Notes: generated by a model from the letters alone, not told the origin. A stretch of DNA of 64,000 nt from Mesorhizobium sp. AR02 (GCF_024746835.1 NZ_CP080531.1:4484001-4548000); one strand, 5' to 3'; counted from the first letter of the stretch, positions 18,164 through 26,449 are shown. Numbers and translations: made by a program.

Positions 18164-18721
18164 ATGGCTGCAAGCGAGCGCGCGAAGATGGCGGCCGGCG
18201 AATGGTACTCTTGCCTCGATGACGAGTTGGAGGCGCTGCGCGTCACGGCGCGCGACGCGGTGTTCGCGCACAATTGCCTGCCGCCGCGGCAGCGCGGCAA
18301 TCTCGGGCCAGGCCTCAAGGCATTGCTCGGGAAGGTGGGCGAGGGCGCCCGTGTCGAGGCGCCGTTCCACTGCGCTTATGGCTTCAACATCTTTCTCGGC
18401 GACGGCGTCTTCCTCAATGCCGGCTGCACCATTCTCGACACGGCAAGCGTGCGCATCGGCAAGGGGACGCTGCTTGGTCCCAATGTGCAGATCTACTGCG
18501 CCGAGCACCACAGGCAAGCGGCAGGGCGGCAAGCGGGACTGGAGATCGCCAGGCCGGTCGAGATCGGCGCCAATGCCTGGATCGGCGGCAGCACCATCAT
18601 CCTTGGCGGCGTCAGCATCGGCGAGGGCGCCATCGTCGGTGCTGGCGCGGTGGTGACGCGTGACGTAGCTGCGAACACGACGGTGGTTGGTAATCCAGCG
18701 CGGGCCGTCAAGCGCGACTGA
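18164..18721 (+). CDS. Maltose O-acetyltransferase-type (left-handed beta-helix) acetyltransferase
   Basis: This 185-residue protein begins with the MAT-type helical segment (MAASERAKMAAGEWY, ELEALRVTARDAVFAHN). Hexapeptide repeats follow: FHCAYGFNIFLGDGVFLNAGCTI, GPNVQIYCAEHH with the likely catalytic His, IGANAWIGGSTIILGGVSIG and the end VGNPARAVKRD. It transfers acetyl from acetyl-CoA to a sugar hydroxyl. NodL belongs to this family, but nothing in the surroundings suggests nodulation. The ATG at 18164 with GGAG eight bases upstream is chosen over an in-frame ATG 25 codons earlier. Confidence 0.87.
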   Translation: MAASERAKMAAGEWYSCLDDELEALRVTARDAVFAHNCLPPRQRGNLGPGLKALLGKVGEGARVEAPFHCAYGFNIFLGDGVFLNAGCTILDTASVRIGKGTLLGPNVQIYCAEHHRQAAGRQAGLEIARPVEIGANAWIGGSTIILGGVSIGEGAIVGAGAVVTRDVAANTTVVGNPARAVKRD

Positions 18722-18738
18722 ATTCCCTTGGCATGCGA

Positions 18739-19725
18739 TCAGGCCTGCGCCACCCGTTCGTCCCGATCTACCCGCCTGGAAAACTCGCGCCGATATTGCA
18801 CCGGCGATGTCCTGAGCCTTGCCGCAAAATGCTGGCGCAGCGAGGTGGCGCTGCCGAAGCCGGCTTCGAAGGCGACGATATCCATCGATTTCTCCGTCGC
18901 TTCCAGCAACCGTTGCGCCAGTTCGATCCGCTGGCTGGTCAGCCAATCGCCAAAACTGGTGCCGATCGATTTCTGGAAGCGGCGGGTGAATGTACGTCGT
19001 GTCAGACCGGCGGCCTCGGCTACGCTGTCGAGGCTGTGCGCTTCGCCGAGCGTTGCGCGCACTGCGTCGAGAGCCTGGGTGAAACGGTCGGCATTGGCGC
19101 TTTTTGCCACGGGGCGCTCTATGAATTGCGCCTGTCCGCCCTGTCGGTGTGGGGACAGAACGATCTGGCGGGCGAGCCGGAGTGCGGCCTCAGCGCCATA
19201 GCGGGCGCGCACGATGTGGAGGCAGCAGTCGAGGCCGGCGGCGACGCCCGCCGAGGTCACCACATCGCCATTGTCGACATAGAGCACCGTGGCATCGACA
19301 GCGATGTCGGGATGGAGTTTTTGCAGCCGCTCGGCATAGGCCCAGTGCGTCGCAGCACCGCGACCTGAAAGCAGCCCGGCAGCGGCGATGGCAAAGGTCC
19401 CGAGACACAGGCCGACGATCAATGCGCCATGCTCGTGCGCCTGACGCAGCGCCTTTATCAGCAGCGGCGATGGTGGCTCGCCGAGATGATGCCAGCTTGG
19501 GATGATGACGATGTCGGCGCCATCGAGCCCGTCGAGCCCGTGCGGCGCGGCAACCGTCAGCCCGGCTTCGGTATGGACGGGGCCGGCCTTGAGCGCGCAG
19601 ATGCGGAATTCGAAGCGCGGCAGACCAAGGGATGTTCTGTCCTCACCGAACACCAGGCATGGCACGGAGAGATGGAACGGGCTGATGCCATCGAAGGCGA
19701 GGACGGCAATGATCGGGGCGGTCAT
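18739..19725 (-). CDS. GlxA-type transcriptional regulator (DJ-1/PfpI plus AraC domains)
   Basis: This 328-residue regulator has an N-terminal DJ-1/PfpI-like domain (IIAVLAFDGISPFHLSVPCLVFG, then VGLCLGTFAIAAAGLLSGRGAA with the elbow Cys). The C-terminal AraC domain has two helix-turn-helices (LDSVAEAAGLTRRTFTRRFQ and MDIVAFEAGFGSATSLRQHF). Such proteins usually activate genes in response to small metabolites. It is divergent from a cysteine-hydrolase gene across 128 bases and may control it. It converges on the acetyltransferase gene. Confidence 0.88.
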   Translation of the reverse strand: MTAPIIAVLAFDGISPFHLSVPCLVFGEDRTSLGLPRFEFRICALKAGPVHTEAGLTVAAPHGLDGLDGADIVIIPSWHHLGEPPSPLLIKALRQAHEHGALIVGLCLGTFAIAAAGLLSGRGAATHWAYAERLQKLHPDIAVDATVLYVDNGDVVTSAGVAAGLDCCLHIVRARYGAEAALRLARQIVLSPHRQGGQAQFIERPVAKSANADRFTQALDAVRATLGEAHSLDSVAEAAGLTRRTFTRRFQKSIGTSFGDWLTSQRIELAQRLLEATEKSMDIVAFEAGFGSATSLRQHFAARLRTSPVQYRREFSRRVDRDERVAQA

Positions 19726-19853
19726 GGGCTACTTCCGCTAGTGAAAAGCGGATTGTCCCAATTCTTTCGAGTGATGTCAATCGGGCCACTTTTGGCCGCT
19801 CGTCGACTGGCCTATTTTCGGCCCATCGCATTCAAGCCGGAAAGGAAAACACC

Positions 19854-20498
19854 ATGTCTGACCCAGCCAACACCACGCCGCGCCGCGCGCTGATCGTCGT
19901 CGACGTCCAGAATGATTATGATGGCGGCAACCTGGCCATCCAGCATCCGCCCTTCCGCGACAGCGTCGTCAATGTGGCACGCGCCATGGATGCCGCGGCG
20001 GCGGCCGGCATCAAGGTGGTTGTTATCAAGCAGATGGCGCCCGAAACCTCGCCGATCTTCGCCAAGGGCAGTCACGGCGGCGAACTCCACCCGGAAATCG
20101 CCAGGCGCGGCCGTGACCATTATGTCGAGAAGAACCTGCCCTCAGCCTTCACCGGCACCGACCTCGAAGAGTGGCTGCGCGCCAACGCCATCGATACGCT
20201 CACGGTGGTCGGCTACATGACGCATAATTGCGACCTGTCGACCATCATCCACGCTGTCCATATGGGGTTTGCGGTCGAGTTCCTGTCCGACGCGACCGGC
20301 GCGGTGCCCTATGCCAACAGCGCCGGCTATGCCTCGGCCGAGGAGATCCACCGCGTGGTGACGATCATCCTGCAGTCGCGCTTCGCCGCGGTGCTCAAGA
20401 CCGCCGAATGGGTCGAGTGCCTGAAGACCGGCGCCTTGCCGGAGCGTGACACGATCTATGCGTCCAACCAGCGGGCGCTGGCGCGCGCCGCGGCGTAA
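19854..20498 (+). CDS. Cysteine hydrolase, isochorismatase family
   Basis: This 214-residue protein has the complete triad of the isochorismatase-like cysteine hydrolases: Asp in ALIVVDVQNDY, Lys in VEKNLPSAF and Cys in GYMTHNCDLSTII. This contrasts with the Cys-less relative at 344. Likely reactions are hydrolysis of an amide or N-carbamoyl bond. GGAAAGGA upstream supports the ATG. Its position opposite a GlxA-type regulator is a common pairing and suggests inducible expression. Confidence 0.85.
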   Translation: MSDPANTTPRRALIVVDVQNDYDGGNLAIQHPPFRDSVVNVARAMDAAAAAGIKVVVIKQMAPETSPIFAKGSHGGELHPEIARRGRDHYVEKNLPSAFTGTDLEEWLRANAIDTLTVVGYMTHNCDLSTIIHAVHMGFAVEFLSDATGAVPYANSAGYASAEEIHRVVTIILQSRFAAVLKTAEWVECLKTGALPERDTIYASNQRALARAAA

Positions 20499-20513
20499 AA
20501 TCCCTGGAAACAG

Positions 20514-20543
20514 AAAGGGCGCCGCAGCGATGCGGCGCCCTTT
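20514..20543. terminator. Bidirectional terminator
   Basis: A perfect 13-base inverted repeat, AAAGGGCGCCGCA / TGCGGCGCCCTTT with loop GCGA, lies between the convergent cysteine-hydrolase and fhs genes. The A and T ends allow use in both directions. Confidence 0.8.
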
Positions 20544-20562
20544 CGCTTGTCGGGACAAAAGA

Positions 20563-22242
20563 TCAGAACAGGCCTTCGATCTGGCCGGCCTCGTTGAGGA
20601 AGATCTTTTCCGAGGACGGTGCCTTGGGCAGGCCGGGCATGGTCATGACCTCGCCGCAGATGATGACGACGAAGCCCGCACCCGCCGAAAGCCTGACCTC
20701 GCGCACCGGCACGGTGTGGCCGGTCGGCGCGCCGCGCAGGTTCGGGTCGGTCGAGAAGGAGTACTGGGTCTTGGCCATGCAGACCGGCAGATTGCCGTAG
20801 CCGGCTTGCTCCCAGGCGTGCAACTGGTCGCGCACCGACTTGTCGGCGATCGCCTCCGAGCCGCGATAGATGCGCTGGACGATGGTGTTGATCTTCTCGA
20901 AAAGCGGCATCGCATCCGGATAGAGCGGCGCGAACTGCGAGGCGCCGGATTCGGCCAGCGCCACCACCTTGTTGGCAAGCTCCTCGATGCCTGCCGAGCC
21001 CTTGGCCCAATGCTTGCACAGGATCGCCTCTTCGCCCATCGAGGCGACGTAGTCCTTCATCGCCTGGATTTCGGCGTCGGTGTCGGAATAGAAGTGGTTG
21101 ATGGCAACCACCGCCGGCACGCCGAACTGGCGGATGTTCTCGATGTGGCGGCCGAGATTGGCGCAGCCCTTCTTCACCGCCTCGATGTTTTCCTTGCCGA
21201 GGTCTTCCTTCTTGACGCCGCCATTCATCTTCATGGCGCGCACGGTGGCGACGATGACGGCGGCTGCCGGCTTGAGGCCCGCCTTGCGGCACTTGATGTC
21301 GAAGAATTTTTCAGCGCCGAGATCGGCGCCGAAACCGGCTTCGGTGACGACATAGTCGGCAAGCTTGAGAGCCGTCGTGGTGGCGACGACCGAGTTGCAG
21401 CCATGGGCGATGTTGGCGAACGGACCGCCATGAACGAAGGCCGGGTTGTTCTCCAACGTCTGCACCAGGTTCGGCTGCATGGCGTCCTTCAAAAGCACGG
21501 CCATGGCGCCGTCGGCCTTCAGGTCGCGGGCGTAGACCGGCGACTTGTCGCGGCGGTAGGCGACGATGATGTCGCCGAGGCGCTTTTCCAGGTCCTTCAG
21601 GTCGGTAGACAGGCACAGGATGGCCATGACTTCCGAGGCGACGGTGATGTCGAAGCCGCCCTCGCGCGGAAAGCCGTTGGCGACGCCGCCGAGCGAACAG
21701 ATCATCTCGCGCAACGCCCGGTCGTTCATGTCCATGACGCGGCGCCAGACGACACGACGGGTGTCGATGCCGAGCTCATTGCCCCAGTAGATGTGGTTGT
21801 CGATCAGCGCCGAGAGCAGATTGTGCGCAGTGGTGATGGCGTGGAAGTCGCCGGTGAAATGGAGGTTCATGTCCTCCATCGGCACGACCTGCGCATAGCC
21901 GCCGCCGGCGGCACCGCCCTTGACGCCGAAGTTCGGGCCAAGCGAAGCCTCGCGGATGCAGACGATCGCCTTCTTGCCGATGCGGTTGAGGCCATCGCCG
22001 AGGCCGACGGTGGTGGTGGTCTTGCCTTCACCGGCCGGGGTCGGGTTGATGGCGGTGACCAGGATCAGCTTGCCGTCCTTGTTGCCCTTCACCGACTTGA
22101 TGAATTCGGCCGATATTTTGGCCTTGTCGTGGCCATAGGGCAGCAGATGTTCGGTCGGGATGCCGATCTTTTGGCCGATCTCCTGGATCTGCTTTTTGTT
22201 CGCGGCGCGCGCGATCTCGATGTCGGACTTCACTTCGGCCAT
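20563..22242 (-). CDS. fhs: Formate-tetrahydrofolate ligase
   Basis: This 559-residue enzyme makes 10-formyl-THF from formate, THF and ATP. Family marks are visible in order: [10 protein letters not shown] near the N-terminus, the P-loop-like [63 protein letters not shown] and the C-terminal [24 protein letters not shown] ending. Full length for the family. A possible promoter lies about 85 bases upstream. It supports one-carbon metabolism. Confidence 0.95.
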   Translation of the reverse strand: MAEVKSDIEIARAANKKQIQEIGQKIGIPTEHLLPYGHDKAKISAEFIKSVKGNKDGKLILVTAINPTPAGEGKTTTTVGLGDGLNRIGKKAIVCIREASLGPNFGVKGGAAGGGYAQVVPMEDMNLHFTGDFHAITTAHNLLSALIDNHIYWGNELGIDTRRVVWRRVMDMNDRALREMICSLGGVANGFPREGGFDITVASEVMAILCLSTDLKDLEKRLGDIIVAYRRDKSPVYARDLKADGAMAVLLKDAMQPNLVQTLENNPAFVHGGPFANIAHGCNSVVATTTALKLADYVVTEAGFGADLGAEKFFDIKCRKAGLKPAAAVIVATVRAMKMNGGVKKEDLGKENIEAVKKGCANLGRHIENIRQFGVPAVVAINHFYSDTDAEIQAMKDYVASMGEEAILCKHWAKGSAGIEELANKVVALAESGASQFAPLYPDAMPLFEKINTIVQRIYRGSEAIADKSVRDQLHAWEQAGYGNLPVCMAKTQYSFSTDPNLRGAPTGHTVPVREVRLSAGAGFVVIICGEVMTMPGLPKAPSSEKIFLNEAGQIEGLF

Positions 22243-22325
22243 GATGGCTTTCCTCTGGACTGAACGGTGGAGGGGACGGGGTTGAGCTCTATCGCAAGCA
22301 GGTTGAAACCGGGCGCGCGGGCATG

Positions 22326-22354
22326 TTCTAACCCTGTCGCTGCCGTGGCGTCAA
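22326..22354 (-). promoter_or_regulatory. Possible fhs promoter
   Basis: On the minus strand TTGACG (22349-22354) and TTAGAA (22326-22331) are 17 bases apart, a reasonable vegetative promoter placed about 85 bases before the fhs start. The rest of the 314-base gap (22243-22556) shows no gene I can support. Confidence 0.4.
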
Positions 22355-22556
22355 CTTCCATGCAACTATGTTTCCTATAGAGAAAATTCTTCTGCGGCCG
22401 GCCGACCTGTCCTCGGTTCTTTCTGGCTCCGCTTGCCGCGCCGTATAGAAGCCAGAGCAAGGGCGCTTCCGCCGTCTCAAAACAGCCGCACAATGCACGG
22501 AATGCGACAGAGGCGACGGCGCAAATTCGCCATCGCTAGAGTTGCGACCGGTGTGC

Positions 22557-23681
22557 CTACTGCGTCAGCACGTTGCTGATTTCGACCATGTTGGAGCGCA
22601 CACGCAGGATGTAGAAGCCCATTGTCGTCAGGTGCGTCGGCAAGAGCCAGCCGTCCTCGCGGCCATTGGCGATGATGAAGGGCTGAATGCGCAGCGCCGA
22701 GACGAATTGCGCGTCCATCGTGTCCCACAGGCTCTGCAGGTGCTTTTCCTTGATGACATCCTCGAAATCGGCCTGGGCGCCCTTCATCAGGCCGTAATAG
22801 GCATAGAGCTGGCCATAGGCGAACCAGTAGCGGTCGTCGGCGCGGGTGTCGAACCAGCCATTGTTGTGGTTCTCGGCACGCTCCTTGAGGATGGCCGAGG
22901 TCGAGCCGATGTCCGATGCGATGCGGTCGATATACTGCTTCAGATTGTCGGCGCGGGCATCGAAAGTGGCCTGGCAGGTGGCCAGCCTTGCGTTGAACGA
23001 GCGCAGCTTGCGCACCGCGTCGCGATAATAGCTCGGGGTCGGCGTCTTCGGGCCGAACGGGCTGACGCCGAAATACCAGGTGTACTCGTCGAACTGCAGA
23101 TTGCCGCGCGCGTCTTGCAGATCGGCATCGATCTGGGAGGTCGTGCGCACGCGGCCGAGATTGTCGGCAAGCTCGGTCGCGGTGCGCCGCACAGCCTGGT
23201 TGATGCCACGCTGGAACGAGGCCTTGTTGTCCATCCACGGCGTATCGTCCCAGTTGATGCCGAACAGGCCGAGCTTGTAGAGGATCATCGACGAGATCCA
23301 GGCATTCTGGTTGACGTTGAAGTCGGTCAAGTCGGCCGCGATCTGGGCAATGCCGGAGTTGCCGCAAGTCTTGGCCGTATCGGTGCCGGTGCCGGCGGCC
23401 ACCTGCTCACCGGCGGAAACGTTGCGCTTCTCGAACGTGTAGGTGTCTGGATAGTTCGGGTTGAAATTGTTCCACCACTGGGTGGCGTAGAAGAAGTTGG
23501 CGTAGAGGCCGATCAGCACCAGCAGGGCCAGGCCGAACACGGCCTTGAGGATCCAGCCGCGCTGCGTGTACCAGCGGCCGGCCCACAGGAACGGCCACAG
23601 GATGACGCCGATCAACAGGCCGATGCCGCGGCCGATCCATTGGAAAATCCGGGTGAAGAAGTTCACGATCGGATCGAGCAT
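22557..23681 (-). CDS. Membrane-anchored protein, probable DUF2333 family
   Basis: This 374-residue protein has an amphipathic start (MLDPIVNFFTRIFQWIGRG), hydrophobic segments (IGLLIGVILWPFLWAG and VFGLALLVLIGLYANFF) and a large soluble part, probably periplasmic, with long helices (RAQADFEDVIKEKHLQSLWD-like stretch) and the end RVRSNMVEISNVLTQ. The pattern resembles DUF2333, but that is from memory. It is the last gene of a five-gene unit, separated from the preceding gene by a terminator-like hairpin and a palindromic repeat. Function is unknown. Confidence 0.65.
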   Translation of the reverse strand: MLDPIVNFFTRIFQWIGRGIGLLIGVILWPFLWAGRWYTQRGWILKAVFGLALLVLIGLYANFFYATQWWNNFNPNYPDTYTFEKRNVSAGEQVAAGTGTDTAKTCGNSGIAQIAADLTDFNVNQNAWISSMILYKLGLFGINWDDTPWMDNKASFQRGINQAVRRTATELADNLGRVRTTSQIDADLQDARGNLQFDEYTWYFGVSPFGPKTPTPSYYRDAVRKLRSFNARLATCQATFDARADNLKQYIDRIASDIGSTSAILKERAENHNNGWFDTRADDRYWFAYGQLYAYYGLMKGAQADFEDVIKEKHLQSLWDTMDAQFVSALRIQPFIIANGREDGWLLPTHLTTMGFYILRVRSNMVEISNVLTQ

Positions 23682-23701
23682 GGCTGTGTCACCCCCTCAA
23701 A

Positions 23702-23743
23702 GCATGATGCCAAAAAGTTGCAGGCTTTTTGGGTAAAATCATG
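23702..23743. repeat. Rhizobial-type palindromic repeat
   Basis: An interrupted palindrome has outer arms GCATGAT / ATCATGC and inner arms CAAAAAG / CTTTTTG. Related palindromes occur at 39634 and 54566 in this window. It lies between two genes of the five-gene unit. Confidence 0.6.
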
Positions 23744-23746
23744 CGC

Positions 23747-23785
23747 AAAAACAATTAGAACGAAATGACGGTTCATTTCGTTCTA
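23747..23785 (-). terminator. Rho-independent terminator overlapping a stop codon
   Basis: On the minus strand TAGAACGAAATGA / TCATTTCGTTCTA forms a perfect 13-base stem with a four-base loop, followed by ATTGTTTTT. The first three bases of the stem are the TAG stop of the 433-residue gene. Most transcripts probably end here, with some read-through to the last gene. Confidence 0.75.
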
Positions 23786-25084
23786 GTCAGTCAGGCCGTA
23801 GAGGCGTGTGCGGAACGCCACCTTGTCCTTCAAATATGTGGTTTTCAGAACGTCCACAACATGCGATCGCCAAGCGTCGCTGAAGCCGTCATAGTCCTTG
23901 TAGAAGCCGTCCTTGTTGAAGATGTAGCGCGAGACGAAGTCCGACGGCACGAAATCCGAAATCAACCGGTTGGTCAGCCAGGCGTCGGGATGGTCCGGCT
24001 TGGCGCGGATCACCAGGAAGCGCTGCTGCGGGAAGACATCGTCGATCTTGAGGTGGCCGAGCTGGGCGATCTCGCGCTTGGCGGCGTTGAGGAAAGGGAA
24101 ATTGCCGTCCTTGGTGATCAGGTCGGCATGGCTCTGGATCCAGGTCTGCAGCCAGACCTTGTCGACATCGGTCAGATTGCGGTCCGGCTCGGCGTCGCGG
24201 ATCAGCGCGCGCACCACCATCTCGGCCCGGTGTTCGAGATAGCCGGAGGCCTCGATCCAGGAGGCGCGCGGCAATTCGATGCGGCCGGTGCTGGCCAGGA
24301 ACTTGAACACCTTGTCGGCGTCGTTGATGGAGAGATAGCTCACCTGCCACGGCCGCGAGCGGCGGAAGCCCGGGGCAGCCGGATCGCTGATCACCGTTGT
24401 CATGTCGGGGTCGACGAACACATAGAGCCCGCCGAAATGGCTGGTCCAGTAGGCATTGTGGCGGAAAATCACCTGGTCGGGCACCAGTGCGTTCTCTCGG
24501 ATATCGCCGCAGATTTTCGCCAGCTCCACCATGCGGGTCAGCATGGCATTGTCGCGCCAGGCGTCGGGCTCCTGCTTCAGCCGGTCGACGAGCTTGCCGA
24601 GTTCGGCGGCCTTGCCCAGCACGTCCTCCGCCGACAGCACCTTGAACTCGACCTGGTTGATCGACAGCAGGTCCTCGATGTCGTTGACCTTGGGAACGGA
24701 ATCCTCGATCTCGCCGTAGATGACGTCCTTGATGGTCAGCGCGTCGATGGCGCGCTGGTTCTTCGACATGAACTCGAACATCAGCTGCGAAGTGTTGGAG
24801 AAGGCGGTGTGCACCACCGGCAGGTCGATCTGCGACGGCGTCAGGATGATGAAGCGGCGGTTGACCTCGTCAGGGTCGAGATAATCGTAGTCGCCGCATT
24901 CCTCGGCCACTTCGGGCGAGAAACCGGTGCGGTCGATCTGGAAGCTGGTGAGCTTGGTGGGCTTCTTGCCGAACGCGGCCAGTGCCTTGTTGTAGCGATC
25001 GATCAGATGCGGCTCGTCGACGGTGAGCAAACGGCCGTAGATGAGTTCGTTGTCGCGCAGAAGGTCGGGTTTCTTGGCGTTCAC
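23783..25084 (-). CDS. Conserved unknown protein of the AAA+ unit (433 residues)
   Basis: This protein is not recognised. It is soluble, with no signal peptide, and is rich in Asp, Arg and aromatic residues (GDYDYLDPDEVNRRFIILTP, FRHNAYWTSHFGGLYVFVDPDM, DFVPSDFVSRYIFNKDGFY). I chose the GTG at 25084 because the upstream open frame is only repeat and IS sequence, and GAAGGA lies four bases before this GTG. That ribosome site is inside the 3' arm of a repeat hairpin. An IS110 element lies between this gene and the ATPase gene upstream, so it may now be partly cut off from the operon promoter. Confidence 0.65.
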   Translation of the reverse strand: MNAKKPDLLRDNELIYGRLLTVDEPHLIDRYNKALAAFGKKPTKLTSFQIDRTGFSPEVAEECGDYDYLDPDEVNRRFIILTPSQIDLPVVHTAFSNTSQLMFEFMSKNQRAIDALTIKDVIYGEIEDSVPKVNDIEDLLSINQVEFKVLSAEDVLGKAAELGKLVDRLKQEPDAWRDNAMLTRMVELAKICGDIRENALVPDQVIFRHNAYWTSHFGGLYVFVDPDMTTVISDPAAPGFRRSRPWQVSYLSINDADKVFKFLASTGRIELPRASWIEASGYLEHRAEMVVRALIRDAEPDRNLTDVDKVWLQTWIQSHADLITKDGNFPFLNAAKREIAQLGHLKIDDVFPQQRFLVIRAKPDHPDAWLTNRLISDFVPSDFVSRYIFNKDGFYKDYDGFSDAWRSHVVDVLKTTYLKDKVAFRTRLYGLTD

Positions 25085-25088
25085 TTTT

Positions 25089-25136
25089 CCTTCTCCCCGT
25101 TCACGGGGAGAAGGTGCCCGAAGGGCGGATGAGGGG
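25089..25136. repeat. RIME-type palindromic repeat directly before a start codon
   Basis: Arms CCTTCTCCCCGT / ACGGGGAGAAGG (12 bases, two-base loop) are followed by a small stem CCCgaaGGG and CGGATGAGGGG. This is the usual rhizobial intergenic mosaic pattern, here five bases from the GTG at 25084. A further copy with the same outer string is at 41573-41621. Confidence 0.75.
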
Positions 25137-25145
25137 CGCGGCTCT

Positions 25146-25203
25146 CCCTTCTCCCCTTGTGGGAGAAGGTGGATCGGCGCGTAGCGCCGAGACGGTTGAG
25201 GGG
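25146..25203. repeat. RIME-type repeat, left copy flanking the IS element
   Basis: A 26-base segment (25146-25171) with the inner palindrome CTTCTCCC / GGGAGAAG is followed by the stem GGCGCgtaGCGCC and TTGAGGGG. The same 26 bases occur in reverse complement at 26410-26435 on the other side of the IS. Confidence 0.7.
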
Positions 25204-25249
25204 TGCGTGCCGGAGCGCCGTCGGCGTCAAGCTGGAACACCCCTTGTAT

Positions 25250-25437
25250 CTGCACGGAGGAGACTTTGTGCGATGGAAGCGACTGAGCCTCGAACCGGAC
25301 GGCCATCCGATTCGAGGCTTGGCGAAGTCGCCCGACACCCCTGCGGCTACAACCGTGGATGAGCCTGGGATCTTCGCCTTCGTCACGCACGACCGAATAG
25401 TCGCTTGGCTCCAATCGCACGCACAAGGCAGGTTACC
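25250..25437 (+). ncRNA. Putative bridge RNA of the IS110 element (ends approximate)
   Basis: The non-coding left end can be read as an IS621-like bridge RNA. A 5' hairpin has nine-base arms (25286-25294 and 25311-25319). A loop closed by GGCGAAG/CTTCGCC (25321-25327, 25372-25378) contains ACACCCCT (25335-25342), identical to the left target, and GGATGAG (25357-25363), complementary to the right target CTCATCC. Further on, ATAGTCGCT (25397-25405) equals the last nine bases of the element's right end including the core. ACAAG (25423-25427) is complementary to CTTGT at the left end. These are the expected target and donor guides in the expected order. Exact RNA ends are not visible. Confidence 0.8.
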
Positions 25438-26373
25438 GTGAACACGACCCTCTGTGGAATAGATATTTCGAAAGACTGGCTCGATGCCCATATCGAGCCG
25501 ATGGGAGCGGCAAACCGCTTCGCCAACGATGCGGCAGGCATCGCCGATCTGGCCGCCTGGTGTCAGAACCATGCTGTCGAACTCGTCGTCATGGAGGCCA
25601 GTGGCGGCTACGAACGGTTGGCCTTCTTGCTGTTGTGGGAGATGGGGCAACCCTGCGGCATGGCCAATGCGAGGAGCGTTCGCTACTTCGCCGAGGCAAT
25701 GGGTTTCCTGGAGAAGACCGACGGGATCGATGCCGCCATGATTGCCCGTTATGGTGCCGTCAAGCGGCTCAAGCCGACGCCGCCGCCGAGCGCGGCCCAG
25801 CAGCGGCTCAAGGCGCTGGTTGCGCGGCTTTCCCAAGTGGGAGGTGACCTCACCATTCAAAAGCAGCGCAAGAGCACTGCCGATGCCGAAACCATCGCCA
25901 GCCTTGATGAGGTGATCGCGCTGCTTGCGCGCCAAAGCCGCAGGCTCGAGGGTGAGATCGCCACGCTCATCGATGACGATCCGCTGTGGGCATGCCTCGA
26001 CCGGGCCTTCCGCTCGCTCAAGGGTGTTGCCTCTCGCACCGTGGCGCGGCTGATGGCGCAGTTGCCCGAGATCGGCATCCTCTCCAACAAGGCCATCGCC
26101 AAGCTGGCCGGTCTGGCGCCGATCGCCAATGACAGCGGCAAGCGCAGCGGTCGAAGACCAGTGCGCGGTGGTCGTGCGGGGCCGCGCGGCGTCCTCTTCC
26201 TCGTCGCCAGCATCGTTGCCAAATATGATCCGCATCTGGCAGCTTTCAAGCAACGGTTGCAGACCGCCGGAAAGGAGAAAATGGTCATCCGCATTGCGCT
26301 CGCCCGCAAGCTGCTCGTCATTCTCAACGCAAAAGCACGCGACGCGCGTAACGAATTCGCAAATGCAACTTGA
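25438..26373 (+). CDS. IS110-family transposase (DEDD)
   Basis: This 311-residue protein is read from a GTG at 25438, with AGG upstream; it begins VNTTLCGIDISKDWLDAH. The RuvC-like DEDD residues are D9 (CGIDISK), E53 (VVMEASGGYE), D95 and D98 (KTDGIDAAMIARY). A coiled-coil middle is followed by the C-terminal transposase domain (LKGVASRTVARLMAQLPEIG, then LAGLAPIANDSGKRSGRR), where the catalytic Ser of the family is expected. The frame is intact and full length for a short IS110 member, so the enzyme may be active. Confidence 0.93.
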   Translation: MNTTLCGIDISKDWLDAHIEPMGAANRFANDAAGIADLAAWCQNHAVELVVMEASGGYERLAFLLLWEMGQPCGMANARSVRYFAEAMGFLEKTDGIDAAMIARYGAVKRLKPTPPPSAAQQRLKALVARLSQVGGDLTIQKQRKSTADAETIASLDEVIALLARQSRRLEGEIATLIDDDPLWACLDRAFRSLKGVASRTVARLMAQLPEIGILSNKAIAKLAGLAPIANDSGKRSGRRPVRGGRAGPRGVLFLVASIVAKYDPHLAAFKQRLQTAGKEKMVIRIALARKLLVILNAKARDARNEFANAT

Positions 26374-26390
26374 CACCTCAGATAGTCGCT

Positions 26391-26436
26391 CATCCGTCGC
26401 CTTCGGCGACACCTTCTCCCACAAGGGGAGAAGGGA
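26391..26436. repeat. RIME-type repeat interrupted by the IS (right part)
   Basis: CATCCG, a small stem GTCGCCttcGGCGAC, and the palindrome CTTCTCCC/GGGAGAAG continue the repeat whose first half (up to ACACCCCT) lies left of the IS at 25237-25244. It ends 14 bases before the stop codon end of the AAA+ gene. Confidence 0.75.
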
Positions 26437-26449
26437 AGGCTGGCGCGGC

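Larger units (their letters stand above)
25243..26390 (+). mobile_element. IS110-family insertion sequence inserted in a RIME repeat
   Basis: The ends are set by a CT dinucleotide on each side (25243-25244 and 26389-26390). Taking out the 1146 bases between them joins AACACCCCT to CATCCGTCGCC, which restores a standard CCCCTCATCCG rhizobial repeat. There are no terminal inverted repeats and no target duplication beyond the core, as is normal for IS110. The element has one transposase gene, 193 non-coding bases before it and 15 after it, the layout of the IS110 (not IS1111) group. It separates the AAA+ gene from the 433-residue gene. Confidence 0.88.

Noticed and set aside
18164..18721. NodL nodulation acetyltransferase
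   Set aside because: The family is right but no nod box or nodulation gene is nearby; a general sugar acetyltransferase is the safer call.
20446..22263. 605-codon plus-strand frame
   Set aside because: Antisense shadow of formate-THF ligase, which is unmistakable on the minus strand.
24000..25426. A longer 547-residue version of the 433-residue gene
   Set aside because: The extra N-terminus would be encoded by RIME repeats and the IS left end, and a ribosome site supports GTG 25084.
25157..25441. 94-codon frame over the left end of the IS
   Set aside because: It covers the hairpins and guide segments of the probable bridge RNA, has no family motif and begins in a repeat.
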